Below, piece by piece: positions 9,800 through 20,045 of a DNA stretch of 64,000 bases; the stretch's first letter is position 1, and the number at the start of each line of letters is the position of its first letter. Source of the stretch: Nemophila menziesii (Eukaryota; Streptophyta; Magnoliopsida; Boraginales; Hydrophyllaceae); the NCBI GenBank assembly GCA_029959085.1, contig JARWIR010000016.1, positions 21,089,499 to 21,153,498 of the forward strand. The letters run 5' to 3'. Position numbers and translations under genes: made by a program. The notes beneath the pieces are model-generated. The model saw nothing but the letters and a program-made list of their open reading frames with translations, searched no databases and had not been told where the DNA came from.

Positions 9800-12334
9800 C
9801 TAATCGCATTCGACAAGGTAGATTTTCTCCCCTTGCCCAAAGTCCTCACTGTCATAGTATGTCTTCAAACGCTGGCCATTCACCATGAATGTCCGTTGCT
9901 AGGCTGGATTTTCAATCTCAATCGCTCCATGCGGTGTGACTTTGGTAACAATGTAAGGTCCTCCCCAACGGGATTTAAGCTTTCCTGGGTAGTTCGAAAA
10001 TCAAGAGTTGTATAATAAGACTTTCTGTCCAATCTCGAAATGCTTTGGACGGAGCCGTTTATCATGCCATCCCTTTGTTTTCTCCTTATAGAGACGTGAA
10101 TTTTCATAGGCAAGATAACGAAGCTCCTCCAATTCGTTCAACTGCATCGTCCTTTGCTTCCCGGCCAAGTCTGGGTCTAGATTCAGAGTTTTAATAGCCC
10201 AGTAGGCTCGAGCTTCAAGTTCAATCGGTAGATGACACGCTTTGCCGTAGACTATGCGATATGGAGATGCCCCAACTGGTGTTTTAAATGCTGTTTTGTA
10301 TGCCCAGAGAGCATCATCTAGCTTTAAAGACTAATCTTTCCTCGATTTGTTCACGGTCTTCTCAAGAATAGATTTGATTTCCCGGTTGGAAACTTCAGCT
10401 TGACCGTTAGTTTGTGGGTGATAACCGGTTGAAGTACGGTGTTTCACTCCAAACTTTCGAAGAAAATGTCTCAGAGGAGCATTAAGAAAATGGGTACCTT
10501 TATCACTGATTAGCACACGTGGCGTACCATGTCTTGAAAAGATGTTTGATTTAAAGAACTTAATCACAGTTTGAGCATCGTTCTTTGGTGTTGCCACTGC
10601 TTCTACCCATTTTGACACATAATCTACCGCAAGCAAAATATACAGATTTCCATAGGAAGTGACGAAAGGTCCCATGAAATCTATTCCCCATACATCAAAG
10701 ATTTCGACTTCAAGAATGTTATTAAGCGGCATCGCGTCTCTCTTTGATATATTGCCAGTGTGCTGGCATCTGTCACATGATTGGACAAAACGATGACAAC
10801 CTTTGTGTATAGTGGGCCAATAGAACCCGGATTGAAGAATTTTAGCTGCGGTTCTATCGCCCTTAAAGTGACCTCCATAAGGTGAACTATGACAACCTTC
10901 AATGATCTTCTCCATTTCACCTTCATGTACACATCTTCTAACCACTTGGTCACTACAAATCTTCCAGAGGTATGGTTCATCCCAATAGTACTGTTTGGCC
11001 TGGTGATTCAATCTTTGTCTTTGTTGTGGGTGGAAATCTTTGGGAAAGACACCACTCACAATGAGGTTGACTAGATCTGCATACCATGGCACAAAAGCAC
11101 GTTTAATAGCAAAAAGTTGTTCATCAGGGAATACCTCTTTAACTAATAATGGTTCTTTGTTCGCATCAGATCCTTCGAGCCTAGATAAATGATCAGCAAC
11201 TTGATTATCGCATCCTTTTCGGTCTCGAATGTCGATGTCGAATTCTTGAAGCAACAGTACCCATCTAATGAGACGCGGCTTAGCGTCCTTTTTCTCCATG
11301 AGGTACCTAATAGCTGAATGGTCCGTGTATACAATAGTTCTCTTCCCAACCAGATAGGGACGAAATTTATCGAAAGCATAAACCACGGCTAACATTTCTT
11401 TCTCCGTTACTGTATAATTCATCTGGGCAGCGTTGAAAGTCTTACTTGCATAATAAATCGTGTGGAAAATCTTGTCTTTCCTTTGTCCCAACACAACACC
11501 CATAGCATGATCACTAGCATCGCACATAAGTTCAAACGGAGCTTTCCAATCAGGAGGTATAACAATAGGTGTAGAGATTAGTTTTTCCTTAATCGTCAAA
11601 AATGCTTTAAGACATTCTTCAGTAAAATTAAAAGGCGTATCCTTTTCAAGTAAAGAGCAAAGCGGTTTGGCGATCTTGGAGAAATCTTTGATAAATCGTC
11701 GATAAAATCCTGCGTGACCCAAGAAACTTCTCACTCCTTTAACAGAAACCGGAGGTGGTAGTGTTTTGATAACTTCAATTTTAGCACGATCAACCTCCAT
11801 CCCTGCCTTCGAAATTTTATGTCCCAACACAATTCCCTCTTGAACCATGAAGTGGCATTTTTCCCAATTAAGCACACGATCTTTTTCTCTACATCTCACA
11901 AGGACTTTCTCAAGATTATTCAAACAATCGTTAAAACTATCTCCAAACACCGAAAAATCATCCATAAAAACCTCCAAGTATTTATCAATCATGTCCCAAA
12001 ATATAGCCATCATGCACCTCTGGAACGTGGCAGGTGCATTGCATAAACCAAACGGCATTCTTCTATAAGCAAAAGTACCAAACGGACATGTAAAAGTTGT
12101 TTTGTGTTGATCAAGGGGATCCACACAAATCTGATTATAACCTGAATATCCGTCAAGTAAACAATAATATTCTCTCCCTGCAAGTTTGTCTAGCATCTGA
12201 TCAATGAATGGTAGCGGGAAGTGATCTTTCTTCGTTGCTTTGTTCAGTCTTCGGTAATCCATGCACACTCGCCACCCCACAACTGGTCTTGATGGTATGG
12301 CTTCGCCTTGATCATTAAGGATGGTAGTGAAACC
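9800..12334 (-). pseudogene. pol: Pol: reverse transcriptase, RNase H and integrase (element A)
   Basis: The main open stretch is 10331-12280 (649 residues). RT motifs seen are [37 protein letters not shown] and the catalytic FMDD at about residue 105. RNase H follows at about 250 ([23 protein letters not shown]). The integrase zinc region (H...H...CDRCQ) is at about 465-505, with the core D, D, E in [15 protein letters not shown] and [11 protein letters not shown]. The chain is cut at 10331 by a TAG where the family has W. Homology continues through [14 protein letters not shown] and the integrase C-terminus ([18 protein letters not shown]) to a stop at 9800, with two more in-frame stops. 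Upstream, an in-frame TGA at 12335-12337 separates it from protease. It copies the RNA genome into DNA and inserts it; this copy is inactivated. Confidence 0.93.
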
Positions 12335-13815
12335 TCATTTCTTTGGAACACATTGTACTGGACTGGCCCAATCACTACTAGCAATCGGATAGATAATTCC
12401 TGCGTCTAACAACTTGATAACTTCCTTCCTCACCACTTCTTTCATAGCTGGCATGAGTCTTCTCTGTCCCTCTATAGATCGCCCACCTTCGTTCTCAAGA
12501 ATGATTTTGTGTTTGCAAACGGAAGGACTAATTCCTTTGATGTCGGCAATTGTCCATCCAATTGATTCCTTGTTTGCGCGAAGTGCTTGAAGTAGCTTCT
12601 CCTCTTGAGGACCTGAAAGGTTAGCAGAAATAATAACAGGCAAAGTTTTGTTCGTACCTAGATATGCATAGCGTAGGTGATCTGAAAGTGGTTTTTCTTC
12701 GAGAACAGGTAGACATATTATAGATGGTTGTTTCATTAGTTCAATGTCACCTGGTTCCCGAAGTAGTTCTCGCACGTTTAATGCAGCAACTTCTTCAGGG
12801 GAAATCTCGAGTTCCTCTGGTGTTTCAGGTGCTAAGGCTTCGTCAAGATCATCATCTAAGTTTTCTTCATTGAAGACTTCTTGCGTAATTTTTTCGATGA
12901 CATCTACTTTGAAGCACTCGTCTTTCGCTTTAGGATATTTCATTGCCTGGAACACATTGAATCGTATCTGTTCGCCTTGTACTCTCATGATCAACTCACC
13001 ATTCTCAACATCAATTAGTGTACGCCCCGTGGCTAAGAATGGTCTACCCAAAATGGTATGGCTTCGCCTTGATCATTAAGGATGGTAGTGAAACCTCATT
13101 TCTTTGGAACACATTGTACTGGACTGGCCCAATCACTACTAGCAATCGGATAGATAATTCCTGCGTCTAACAACTTGATAACTTCCTTCCTCACCACTTC
13201 TTTCATAGCTGGCATGAGTCTTCTCTGTCCCTCTATAGATCGCCCACCTTCGTTCTCAAGAATGATTTTGTGTTTGCAAACGGAAGGACTAATTCCTTTG
13301 ATGTCGGCAATTGTCCATCCAATTGATTCCTTGTTTGCGCGAAGTGCTTGAAGTAGCTTCTCCTCTTGAGGACCTGAAAGGTTAGCAGAAATAATAACAG
13401 GCAAAGTTTTGTTCGTACCTAGATATGCATAGCGTAGGTGATCTGAAAGTGGTTTTTCTTCGAGAACAGGTAGACATATTATAGATGGTTGTTTCATTAG
13501 TTCAATGTCACCTGGTTCCCGAAGTAGTTCTCGCACGTTTAATGCAGCAACTTCTTCAGGGGAAATCTCGAGTTCCTCTGGTGTTTCAGGTGCTAAGGCT
13601 TCGTCAAGATCATCATCTAAGTTTTCTTCATTGAAGACTTCTTGCGTAATTTTTTCGATGACATCTACTTTGAAGCACTCGTCTTTCGCTTTAGGATATT
13701 TCATTGCCTGGAACACATTGAATCGTATCTGTTCGCCTTGTACTCTCATGATCAACTCACCATTCTCAACATCAATTAGTGTACGCCCCGTGGCTAAGAA
13801 TGGTCTACCCAAAAT
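12293..13815 (-). repeat. 761-bp tandem duplication inside pro-pol
   Basis: Two head-to-tail copies, 12293 to about 13053 and 13054 to about 13815, offset 761 bp and identical wherever I compared them. They cover the end of protease, the linker and the first RT residues. The junctions share only ATGG, so a replication or template-switch slip at microhomology is likely. As 761 is not a multiple of three, the duplication shifts the frame. Confidence 0.93.
12335..13051 (-). pseudogene. Duplicated protease-RT linker copy (element A)
   Basis: A 238-residue frame beginning inside the protease (GRPFLATGRTLIDVENG) and ending at VQCVPKK just before a TGA. It repeats exactly the C-terminal part of the upstream frame and exists only because of the tandem duplication. 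It shares its reading frame with the downstream RT stretch. Confidence 0.9.
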
Positions 13816-14598
13816 GATGGGGACATTCTTATCCGCGTCGTAGTCAAGGATAATAAAATCACAAGGAAAAATAAAAGAGCCAGCTTTAACTAAAACATCT
13901 TCAATTTTACCTATTGGTCGTGAGAGGGAGCGATCCGCCATTTGTAATACCACAGATGTGGGTACTACGTCTCCGATATTAAGCTTCTCGAACAGGGATC
14001 TAGGCATGAGATTGATGCTCGCGCCTAAATCACATAATGCTTTCCCGGTCCAACTATCTCCAATGCCGATAGGAATTGTAAAACTTCCGGGATCTTCTAG
14101 TTTCGGTGGCAACTCACTTTGACATATAGCACTGCACTCCCTAGGTAATCCAATTGGTTCCCCAGTCTCCATACTCCGCTTGTTGGAGAGGATGTCTTTC
14201 ATGAATTTCATGTAGGTTGGCATCCTCTTGAGAGCTTCAACAAGGGGTATATTAACTTCCAATTTCTTCAACATGTCAATGAACTTCTTGAATTCCAGGT
14301 CATTGTCCTTCTTTCTGACACGTGAAGGGTATGGTGGCGGAGGGCGTGTATTGAGTTCCACTGGTTTTCTTGTCGTTTCAGGTGTCTCGGCTTGGACACT
14401 CTTTGGTTTAACTACCTCCTCGACTGTATCTTTAATTGTCTCTTCCCTCCTTTGTTCTGGAATAGGGATTTGTTCTGGTCTTGGTGGAGGTAGTTGTTTT
14501 CCACTTCGTAATTCAACTGCATGGCAAGAGTCATCTCTAGGAGCAATAGTATCACTTGGGAGTTGCCCTTTCGGCCTAGTTTGTAATGTACCCGCCAT
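13096..14598 (-). pseudogene. pro: Protease and RT N-terminus (element A)
   Basis: 500 residues. After a proline-rich linker with ELRSGKQLPPP, a retroviral-type aspartic protease is seen at about residues 175-280: the active-site strand reads ALCDLGASINLMP (DLGA in place of the usual D-S/T-G), and ILGRPFLATG marks the second conserved region. The frame then runs through an acidic linker (EEVAALNVRELL) into the RT start (IKLLDAGIIYPIASSDWASPVQCVPKK), where a TGA ends it. The frame is continuous with gag apart from in-frame stops at 14656 and 15172. The duplicated segment repeats its last 238 residues. It processes the gag-pol polyprotein in active relatives. Confidence 0.9.
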
Positions 14599-14655
14599 CT
14601 GTGATATAGTCTGCTCTAGTTGCTTGATAATCTTCTCCTGGGTTCGAACTTTTTG

Positions 14656-15114
14656 TTAGCTATGACTCATTTTCTTCTCAACTGTTTGCATCAATTTAGT
14701 CATACTCGAAGTCAAACTCTGGAGTTGTTCTTGTTTTGCCAATTGCATTGATTGTTTAGGTGGATCCTTCTTTGGTTCTTGACAAGTTTTGACCTTGGGT
14801 GCCTTTTTCTGAATAGGTTGTGGTGGATTGTAAGGTTGAAGTTGGGATTGATGATAAGTCTCTTGTTTTCTGACCCAACTCTTTTGTTGTGGAGGTTGTT
14901 GATAATTAGTGTAGCCTTCTTGAGGACTAGCATAACCGTTGGAGTAATAGTTATCTTGAGGATTTTGAACGGAAGCTACTGCTGGATTATTCATACATCC
15001 TGCCCACACATGATTTCTTGATCCACAACCAAGACACGAAGGAATTGTGCGTACCGTATTCACCTGAGCAAGTGTTCGGGCTTGTTCTTTAAGTTCTTCG
15101 AGTTGTTTAGCCAA
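14656..15114 (-). pseudogene. gag: Gag C-terminal part with zinc knuckle (element A)
   Basis: 152 residues carrying one CCHC zinc knuckle, CLGCGSRNHVWAGC (spacing C-x2-C-x4-H-x4-C), near residue 28. A Q/P/Y-rich nucleocapsid tail follows (NYQQPPQQKSW, KKAPKVKTCQEPKK). It is in the same frame as the N-terminal gag segment, separated by a TGA at 15172-15174, and ends at a TAA before the protease frame. It would bind the element's RNA. Confidence 0.88.
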
Positions 15115-15171
15115 ATCTTCAAGTTTCAGAGATGCTGAATTGTCTTCTTTTACTGCTCTCTTTGGCCAACT

Positions 15172-15798
15172 TCACTCGTTCTCAAGAATTCTCTCCATCC
15201 CCAACTCAGCTTCTTCAGGATCTAGTAACACAAAACCTGCGTTTCCTAACGAATCTGCTTTCTCTCTTGATTGATCATTAAGGCCTCCATAAAACAAGTT
15301 TAAATAATATTCCGGCGGGGATCTATGATATGGACATCTCGCCTTCTTATCTGTAAATCGTAACCATGCTTCACCCAAACTCTCTTCCTCTTTCTGTATA
15401 AATTGTTCGAGCTCCAACATATCTTTTAAACGTCTACTAACCGGATAAAAACGGTCTAGGAATCTTGCTTGAAGCTTGTCCCAATCTGGAATAACATGAG
15501 GGTATTGGGTATCATACCAATCGCTTGCACATCCGGTCAAGAAGAACTGGAACATCAGGTAATATACTTGCTCCCTAGTAACTCCTCTTATGATATAAGC
15601 ATCACAGATCTGCATGAATTTCTGAATATATCGGATCGGATCTTGATGTGCAACTCCGCTGAATAATCCATGAGATACAAATTGAGTTAGCATCCCAGGA
15701 TCAGGTTTAAATTTAGCGGCTTGGATTTCTGGAGCTCGAATTCCTCGTGGCTCCACTCTGAACTCGATGGGTAGCTCAAGTCTCCTTGGGTTCTCCAT
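15172..15798 (-). CDS. gag: Gag N-terminal part (element A)
   Basis: 208 residues from ATG 15798, the first start after the primer site. The retrotransposon gag domain occupies roughly residues 55-170: DPIRYIQKFMQICDAYIIRG, FFLTGCASDWYDTQ, FLDRFYPVSRR and EAWLRFTDKKARCPYH, the usual order in Athila/Tat gag proteins. It forms the core of the virus-like particle. The frame ends in a TGA directly before the zinc-knuckle part; whether that stop belongs to the active family or is a lesion of this copy cannot be told from one sequence. Confidence 0.9.
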   Translation of the reverse strand: MENPRRLELPIEFRVEPRGIRAPEIQAAKFKPDPGMLTQFVSHGLFSGVAHQDPIRYIQKFMQICDAYIIRGVTREQVYYLMFQFFLTGCASDWYDTQYPHVIPDWDKLQARFLDRFYPVSRRLKDMLELEQFIQKEEESLGEAWLRFTDKKARCPYHRSPPEYYLNLFYGGLNDQSREKADSLGNAGFVLLDPEEAELGMERILENE

Positions 15799-15900
15799 CT
15801 GTAACTAAATCTGAAACACAAAAACTAAAAACAAAAGCGTAAAATAGAACTAACTAAAAAATAAAAGCACAAGATATATGCACAAGGACTAACGATGTAG

Positions 15901-15918
15901 TCCCCGACAGCGGCGCCA
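15901..15918 (-). promoter_or_regulatory. Primer-binding site, tRNA-Asp type (element A)
   Basis: The minus strand reads TGGCGCCGCTGTCGGGGA, starting 6 bp after the 5' LTR. It is complementary, with about two mismatches, to the 3' end of plant tRNA-Asp (recalled from family knowledge), the usual Athila primer. Confidence 0.88.
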
Positions 15919-15924
15919 AAAACT

Positions 15925-17404
15925 TGGTGGGGCCTAGGGTGTGATAAAATAAGATATAAATAAAGTGCAAAAACACCCTAAAACTACACGGTTCTGCAAG
16001 TATACAGATCGTATGCAAGTTTTAGATAAAGATTCGTTCTGCAGAGACTACAGAGGTTAGGAGAATCTTATGCAAATACCAAGTGCAAATAAATAAAGCT
16101 AGAACAACTAAACGCAAATAAAAGTAAAGACAAATAGATTTTTGTTTGATTTTCTAATTAACTAAATTAAAACTAAGGAATTAAAGACAGAAAATTAAAT
16201 ATGAAAGAGAAGTGATATGAGAATATAGCTTAAGTTATTAGCATGTAATCCCCACTAGTTTTTCCGTTCTAAACATGTAAGGGTGAATTATGTAGTATTT
16301 CCCTAATCGGTCCCAATATGCTATCGGTAGTTTAAAATAGGATTTACCTGTGTCAATAAGGCTTCCTAAGCAAACTTTTCCTGTAATTGGTAAATAGTCA
16401 CAAAGACTAAACCATAGTGATTATCTAGCTAGGTTGGGTTGTCAGATCAAACCTAAAACTAAACGTTATGTGCTAAACATGCAATTAAACACCGTTGTCA
16501 ATGGTATCCTAATTACTAGATAGTAATTCTAATGGCGGCCGTCCACAAGAACACAGAATATAAATCCAAGCACATAAATAGAGAATAAAAACTATAATTC
16601 TATTTAAAACATTAAATTGCCAAATTAGATAGATGTCAATCAAAACTAGGGTTCATACATATATGCTAAAACTTAAGCTAAAGAAAATTAGTTCATGCAA
16701 AAAAAGAAAGAAATTACAAATCTAAAGGTAGAAGAAGGCATTGTTGATGACAGCTCCTTCCAGACTTCTCTCTTGTGTTCTAAGCTTCCTATTGGCTTAG
16801 GGTTTCACCAAGGATGATTTAAGAGTGTTAAGAGGCTGTATTTATAGTGTAGAGGTTGACCTAATTCGTTTGGTGGAGATAACTTCAAGTAATGGACTCC
16901 TAGCCCCAACTCAAATTCGTAAGGAAAACACTGCTGGACCGTTTTGAGTGTATCATCTTCGTTATTGGTCGGATTTTGCTCCATAAGATACCCAAAGAAT
17001 CGCAACAGAATTATCTAGGCCCTTTAGAAGGAAATTACCAAATTCGGCCTATTTCTTAGGTAAAAACACTAATCTTTAGATGTGTGTACAGAATCCCAGA
17101 TTTAGGCAGCTTTTCCTTTTCCATCTTTTTAGCAATTGTTTCCTTATCTCCAATTTCCATGCAAATCTCTTTAAATAAGTTGTAGTCTTTGATTTGGACT
17201 CTAATTAATCTCCATAATTATCTTTAAAGCTTCACACTAAATAAACAATTAAACCCAATATGCTCTAAAAATAATAATTCTACAAATCAAGACCCAAAAT
17301 AGGAAAGTGCACTAAAATAAGCTAAAATCAACCTATAAACTAATAAATAAGCCTAAAATGATGTCTCATGAGTATATTTTACTATCACAAATGAGGAGAC
17401 ATCA
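15925..17404 (-). repeat. 5' LTR of retrotransposon A
   Basis: 1,480 bp, minus strand TGATGTCTCC...CCACCA. About 98 percent identical to 5392-6870 by eye. It contains the promoter and ends against the AGTGT duplication at 17405-17409. Confidence 0.95.
16840..16846 (-). promoter_or_regulatory. TATA box in the 5' LTR of element A
   Basis: The minus strand reads CACTATAAATACAGCC. CTATAAATACA(C/G) recurs at the matching position in the B and C LTRs, supporting it as the core promoter. Transcription would start about 30 bp further along the minus strand. Confidence 0.65.
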
Positions 17405-17600
17405 AGTGTACTACGTTGATGAAATTAATGCAAGGAAAATGAAAATAAGGTGAAAAGTTGTGTGGGAAGTTAATGGTCGGCACGAATGGAGTCTCGAGTT
17501 ACTGGGAGGAGAATCAGTATCTACAATCACAGATCCGATCACCATTCCTTTGGCTATGATTAACACGGACACATATTACTCCTGATTAAGTTTGACAACT
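17405..17600 (+). pseudogene. CACTA-1 transposase, continuation after retrotransposon A
   Basis: Begins with the duplicated AGTGT and continues the DUF4216-like part: VYYVDEINARK, then KVVWEVNGRHEWSLELLGG and DPITIPLAMINTD. It matches the CACTA-2 segment VFYIDEINSRK...KVVWELNDRHGWSPELWGAKS. Homology fades near 17600, where family-B retroelement sequence takes over. Confidence 0.8.
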
Positions 17601-17639
17601 TGAGTTCCCCGTTGTTCCATTAATGCCTAAGTAAGTTGA

Positions 17640-17890
17640 AGAAGAGGAACACCACCATGAACCCGTGATGAAGAGAGAGAAAGATAAGTTTGGGGTTCGA
17701 GCCAAGGTTGCTTAGAAGGCCTCCATACAAGAGAATAGGCCACGAGGTTTCAAGAATGAGTGGATGGGACTATTTGTTGGTACTTGAGTGGTAACAACAA
17801 ATTTGATAGAGATACGACCTTTTGAGAGGTCAAAGGCTTCAAATTCTAGATGTTCATAGCCTCACCCACTGTTGGGAAGGCTACTTAGTC
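17640..17890 (+). pseudogene. Integrase C-terminal remnant (family B)
   Basis: The sequence is clearly homologous to 59040-59290. Recognisable in broken frames are NRPRGFKNEWMGLFVGT-like and RPFERSKASNSRC-like segments, equivalent to NRPRSYKDSWMGPLVV and RPKRGQRRRLVDVNSL in the better-preserved copy. It is followed directly by the stem-loop at 17945, as in all related elements. Confidence 0.65.
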
Positions 17891-17944
17891 AAGGAATAAT
17901 GGAGGTAACACGTCAAATTTTAAATGATGTTGAATAAATATGCT

Positions 17945-17962
17945 CTTGGGAGACACCCTAAG
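17945..17962 (+). ncRNA. Conserved post-pol stem-loop (family-B remnant)
   Basis: CTTGGGAGACACCCTAAG, preceded by AATATGCT. Same position and loop as the copies at 9739, 28088 and 37500. Confidence 0.55.
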
Positions 17963-18129
17963 TTTTAATTGCTTTCTTAGTTTAGAGTTTTAGCGTGTTT
18001 ATCTGTTAGTTTTTATGTTTTTAGTGTATATTTCTTTGATGAGAAAGGTATAGAGTGTTTTTGATGTCCAGGTAAAGCAAGAAATTAAGTTCGAGGTGAA
18101 TTCATAGGAGTTTTGTGAGCAATACAGAT

Positions 18130-18430
18130 TGTTTCCATGGTATACCGCACCTTCTCGCGGTGCACCACAGCCCACCAAATCGTGCTCACTATACTCCACG
18201 CTAGAATAAACATAAACTTGGGAGCTGTAAGGCCGCACATGCGGTATAACGCACGAGAGTCGCGGTGCACCGCGACGCGAGACGAAGTGTGACGATATAT
18301 CACGACACAGTATGTCTCGCGAGATACAACTGTGCTCATGATAATTATTGGTATGAAAGTCAGAGAGTTGAGAAGTCAGACCAGACCTGCGATATACCGC
18401 ATGTGAGGTGCACTACACCGTACGGTGCTG
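18130..18430 (+). repeat. Paired-palindrome block (family-B remnant)
   Basis: Three spaced pairs of short palindromes. The first pair is GGTATACCGCACC with CGCGGTGCACCA (about 18138-18170). The second is GCGGTATAACGC with CGCGGTGCACCGCG (about 18240-18275). The third is GCGATATACCGC with AGGTGCACTACACC (about 18389-18420). Within a pair the centres are roughly 20-30 bp apart. Confidence 0.7.
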
Positions 18431-18472
18431 AAAATGTCAAACAAGGTCTAAAACCTCATCCTTTTGACCTAG

Positions 18473-20045
18473 TGATGTCTCCCTAATTGTTCCTATTTTC
18501 GACCCTTGGGAGACATCAATTTTGATGTTTAATTGAATATTTTGATAGACTTTTGAGTTAAAAATGCAATAATTCAGAATTCCTATTTTATTTCTAGTAT
18601 TTTTGATTTATTAAACTTTTGCGCGTAATCTTGTGTATTTTAGTGAAAAGTTTGTAGGTTTTGAATATTAGCTAGGAAAGGAATCCGATAAGAGAGTCAA
18701 AGATCGTGAAAAGGAGTCAAAGCTTGAAGATAAATCCTGAAAGAATTATATTTTGGAGCTGTAAATCTGGAAAACAGGCCAAAGATTGTTGATTTCGAGG
18801 CACTTACGAGTTGATTTAGCCGCTGACATTTGAAGAGAATATGTTACTTATCGAGTTACGGAAATTTAGCAAGTGATTTCAGGTCAATCGGAATTATAAC
18901 GAATCGGCTAGAGCTGTTTTAGTGGAGGTGGTGCAGCAGTTACGGGATTTTGGGCTAAGTTAATGGACTTGGGCCTTCAATATTTTATTTAATCAAAAGA
19001 TTAGGTCCAAGCCCGAATTTGAGCTTATAAAAGGAGCTCTTGACTTCTATTTTTCACAGAATTCACTTTTTACAAAATAAAACATCAAGAGAGAAGTAGC
19101 AGAAGGAAGAAGAAGAAAGCTGTAGAGCTGGAGAGAGTCTATATCTCCATTCTCAGCCAAATCCAATTCCGGAAATTAGGTCTTTCTTATTTTAATTCTG
19201 TAAAACAATATGAATTCCATTTCTTTTAATTTAGTTTTATTTTTAATTAGTATAAACTAATTTCTTCATAGTACTTGAGAACGCATATTGGGTGAATCCC
19301 TATTCTGTTAAATTTTATATGTTTGAATTTGGGTTTTTATAAATTAAATTAAATTGTGTCTTTTCCATTATTCTGTAATTTAAGATTATTTACTATTTTT
19401 GGAGTGATCAACTAAGAACAGGTATTAGTATTTAGGCTATTCCACATATGTGGCGTGTGGATCATCCTGACAAAGGGTTTAGGTATAGACTTAATTACTC
19501 AATCTAAAATCGAAACTATTTGACTCTGACGAGCTTAGTTAATTTTAGGGCCAATGTGGTAAAATTGCTTAATCATTCGAAAGTGGATCATATTTACCCT
19601 GACGGGACTAGTGACACTCTAGAATCGCCTTGTAGTCCACCCTGACGGCGGTGCAAGGAATTTAGAATCCCGACCAATGTTAATTGACCAATTTAACCCT
19701 TAAACAACATATGTTATGAAATAGAATTAGGAGGATCCCTTGCGTCTCTCAAGTACTGCCTTCTCATACTTGCGTTTTACCTTCATTTACTTGCGTCTTA
19801 GTATTTATTTGCATTTTCTTTATAGTCTTTCATTACTTAGAATTAATACAAACAACAAATCAATCATTATATCTTTTACTTGCTTTCATAAGTGCAACCA
19901 TTCATTACTTGATAAGCATTGTAGTTAACCAACCGTCCCTGCAAACGATCCTAGAATCATTATTACTACTTGGGACAACCGTACACTTGCGGTTGTGGTT
20001 CAATTACTTTTCGCATTATTTTCTAGAACACACAAAGGACCACCA
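18473..20045 (+). mobile_element. Solo LTR, family D
   Basis: 1,573 bp from TGATGTCTCCCTAATTG to GGACCACCA, with the perfect 5-bp duplication CCTAG at 18468-18472 and 20046-20050. It has the family-typical tip inverted repeat (GGGAGACATCA about 30 bp in), a TATA box (TTATAAAAGG, 19025-19034), CCTGACGGG-type boxes at about 19465-19650 and a terminal ACCG...CGGT hairpin (about 19979). No internal region remains, so it arose by LTR-LTR recombination. The short frames at 19740-19928 and across 20045 are not genes. Confidence 0.93.

Larger units (their letters stand above)
5392..17404 (-). mobile_element. Retrotransposon A, full-length Athila-like Ty3/gypsy
   Basis: A complete 12,013-bp LTR retrotransposon on the minus strand. 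The order along its own sense is: 5' LTR (15925-17404), primer site (15901-15918), gag, protease, RT-RNase H-integrase, stem-loop, GC-rich palindrome block, short third ORF, structured 3' UTR, polypurine tract, 3' LTR (5392-6870). The target duplication AGTGT is perfect (5387-5391 and 17405-17409). By eye the LTRs differ at about 25 positions in 1,480, under 2 percent, so the insertion is recent. RT motifs such as DGYSGYNQ and FMDDFSVF, the tRNA-Asp primer site and an extra 3' ORF place it in the Athila clade. Its coding frame has several in-frame stops and a 761-bp tandem duplication, so this copy is probably not autonomous. Confidence 0.95.

Noticed and set aside
15901..15918. tRNA gene
   Set aside because: Only the 18-base complement of a tRNA 3' end is present, as expected for a primer-binding site; there is no cloverleaf.
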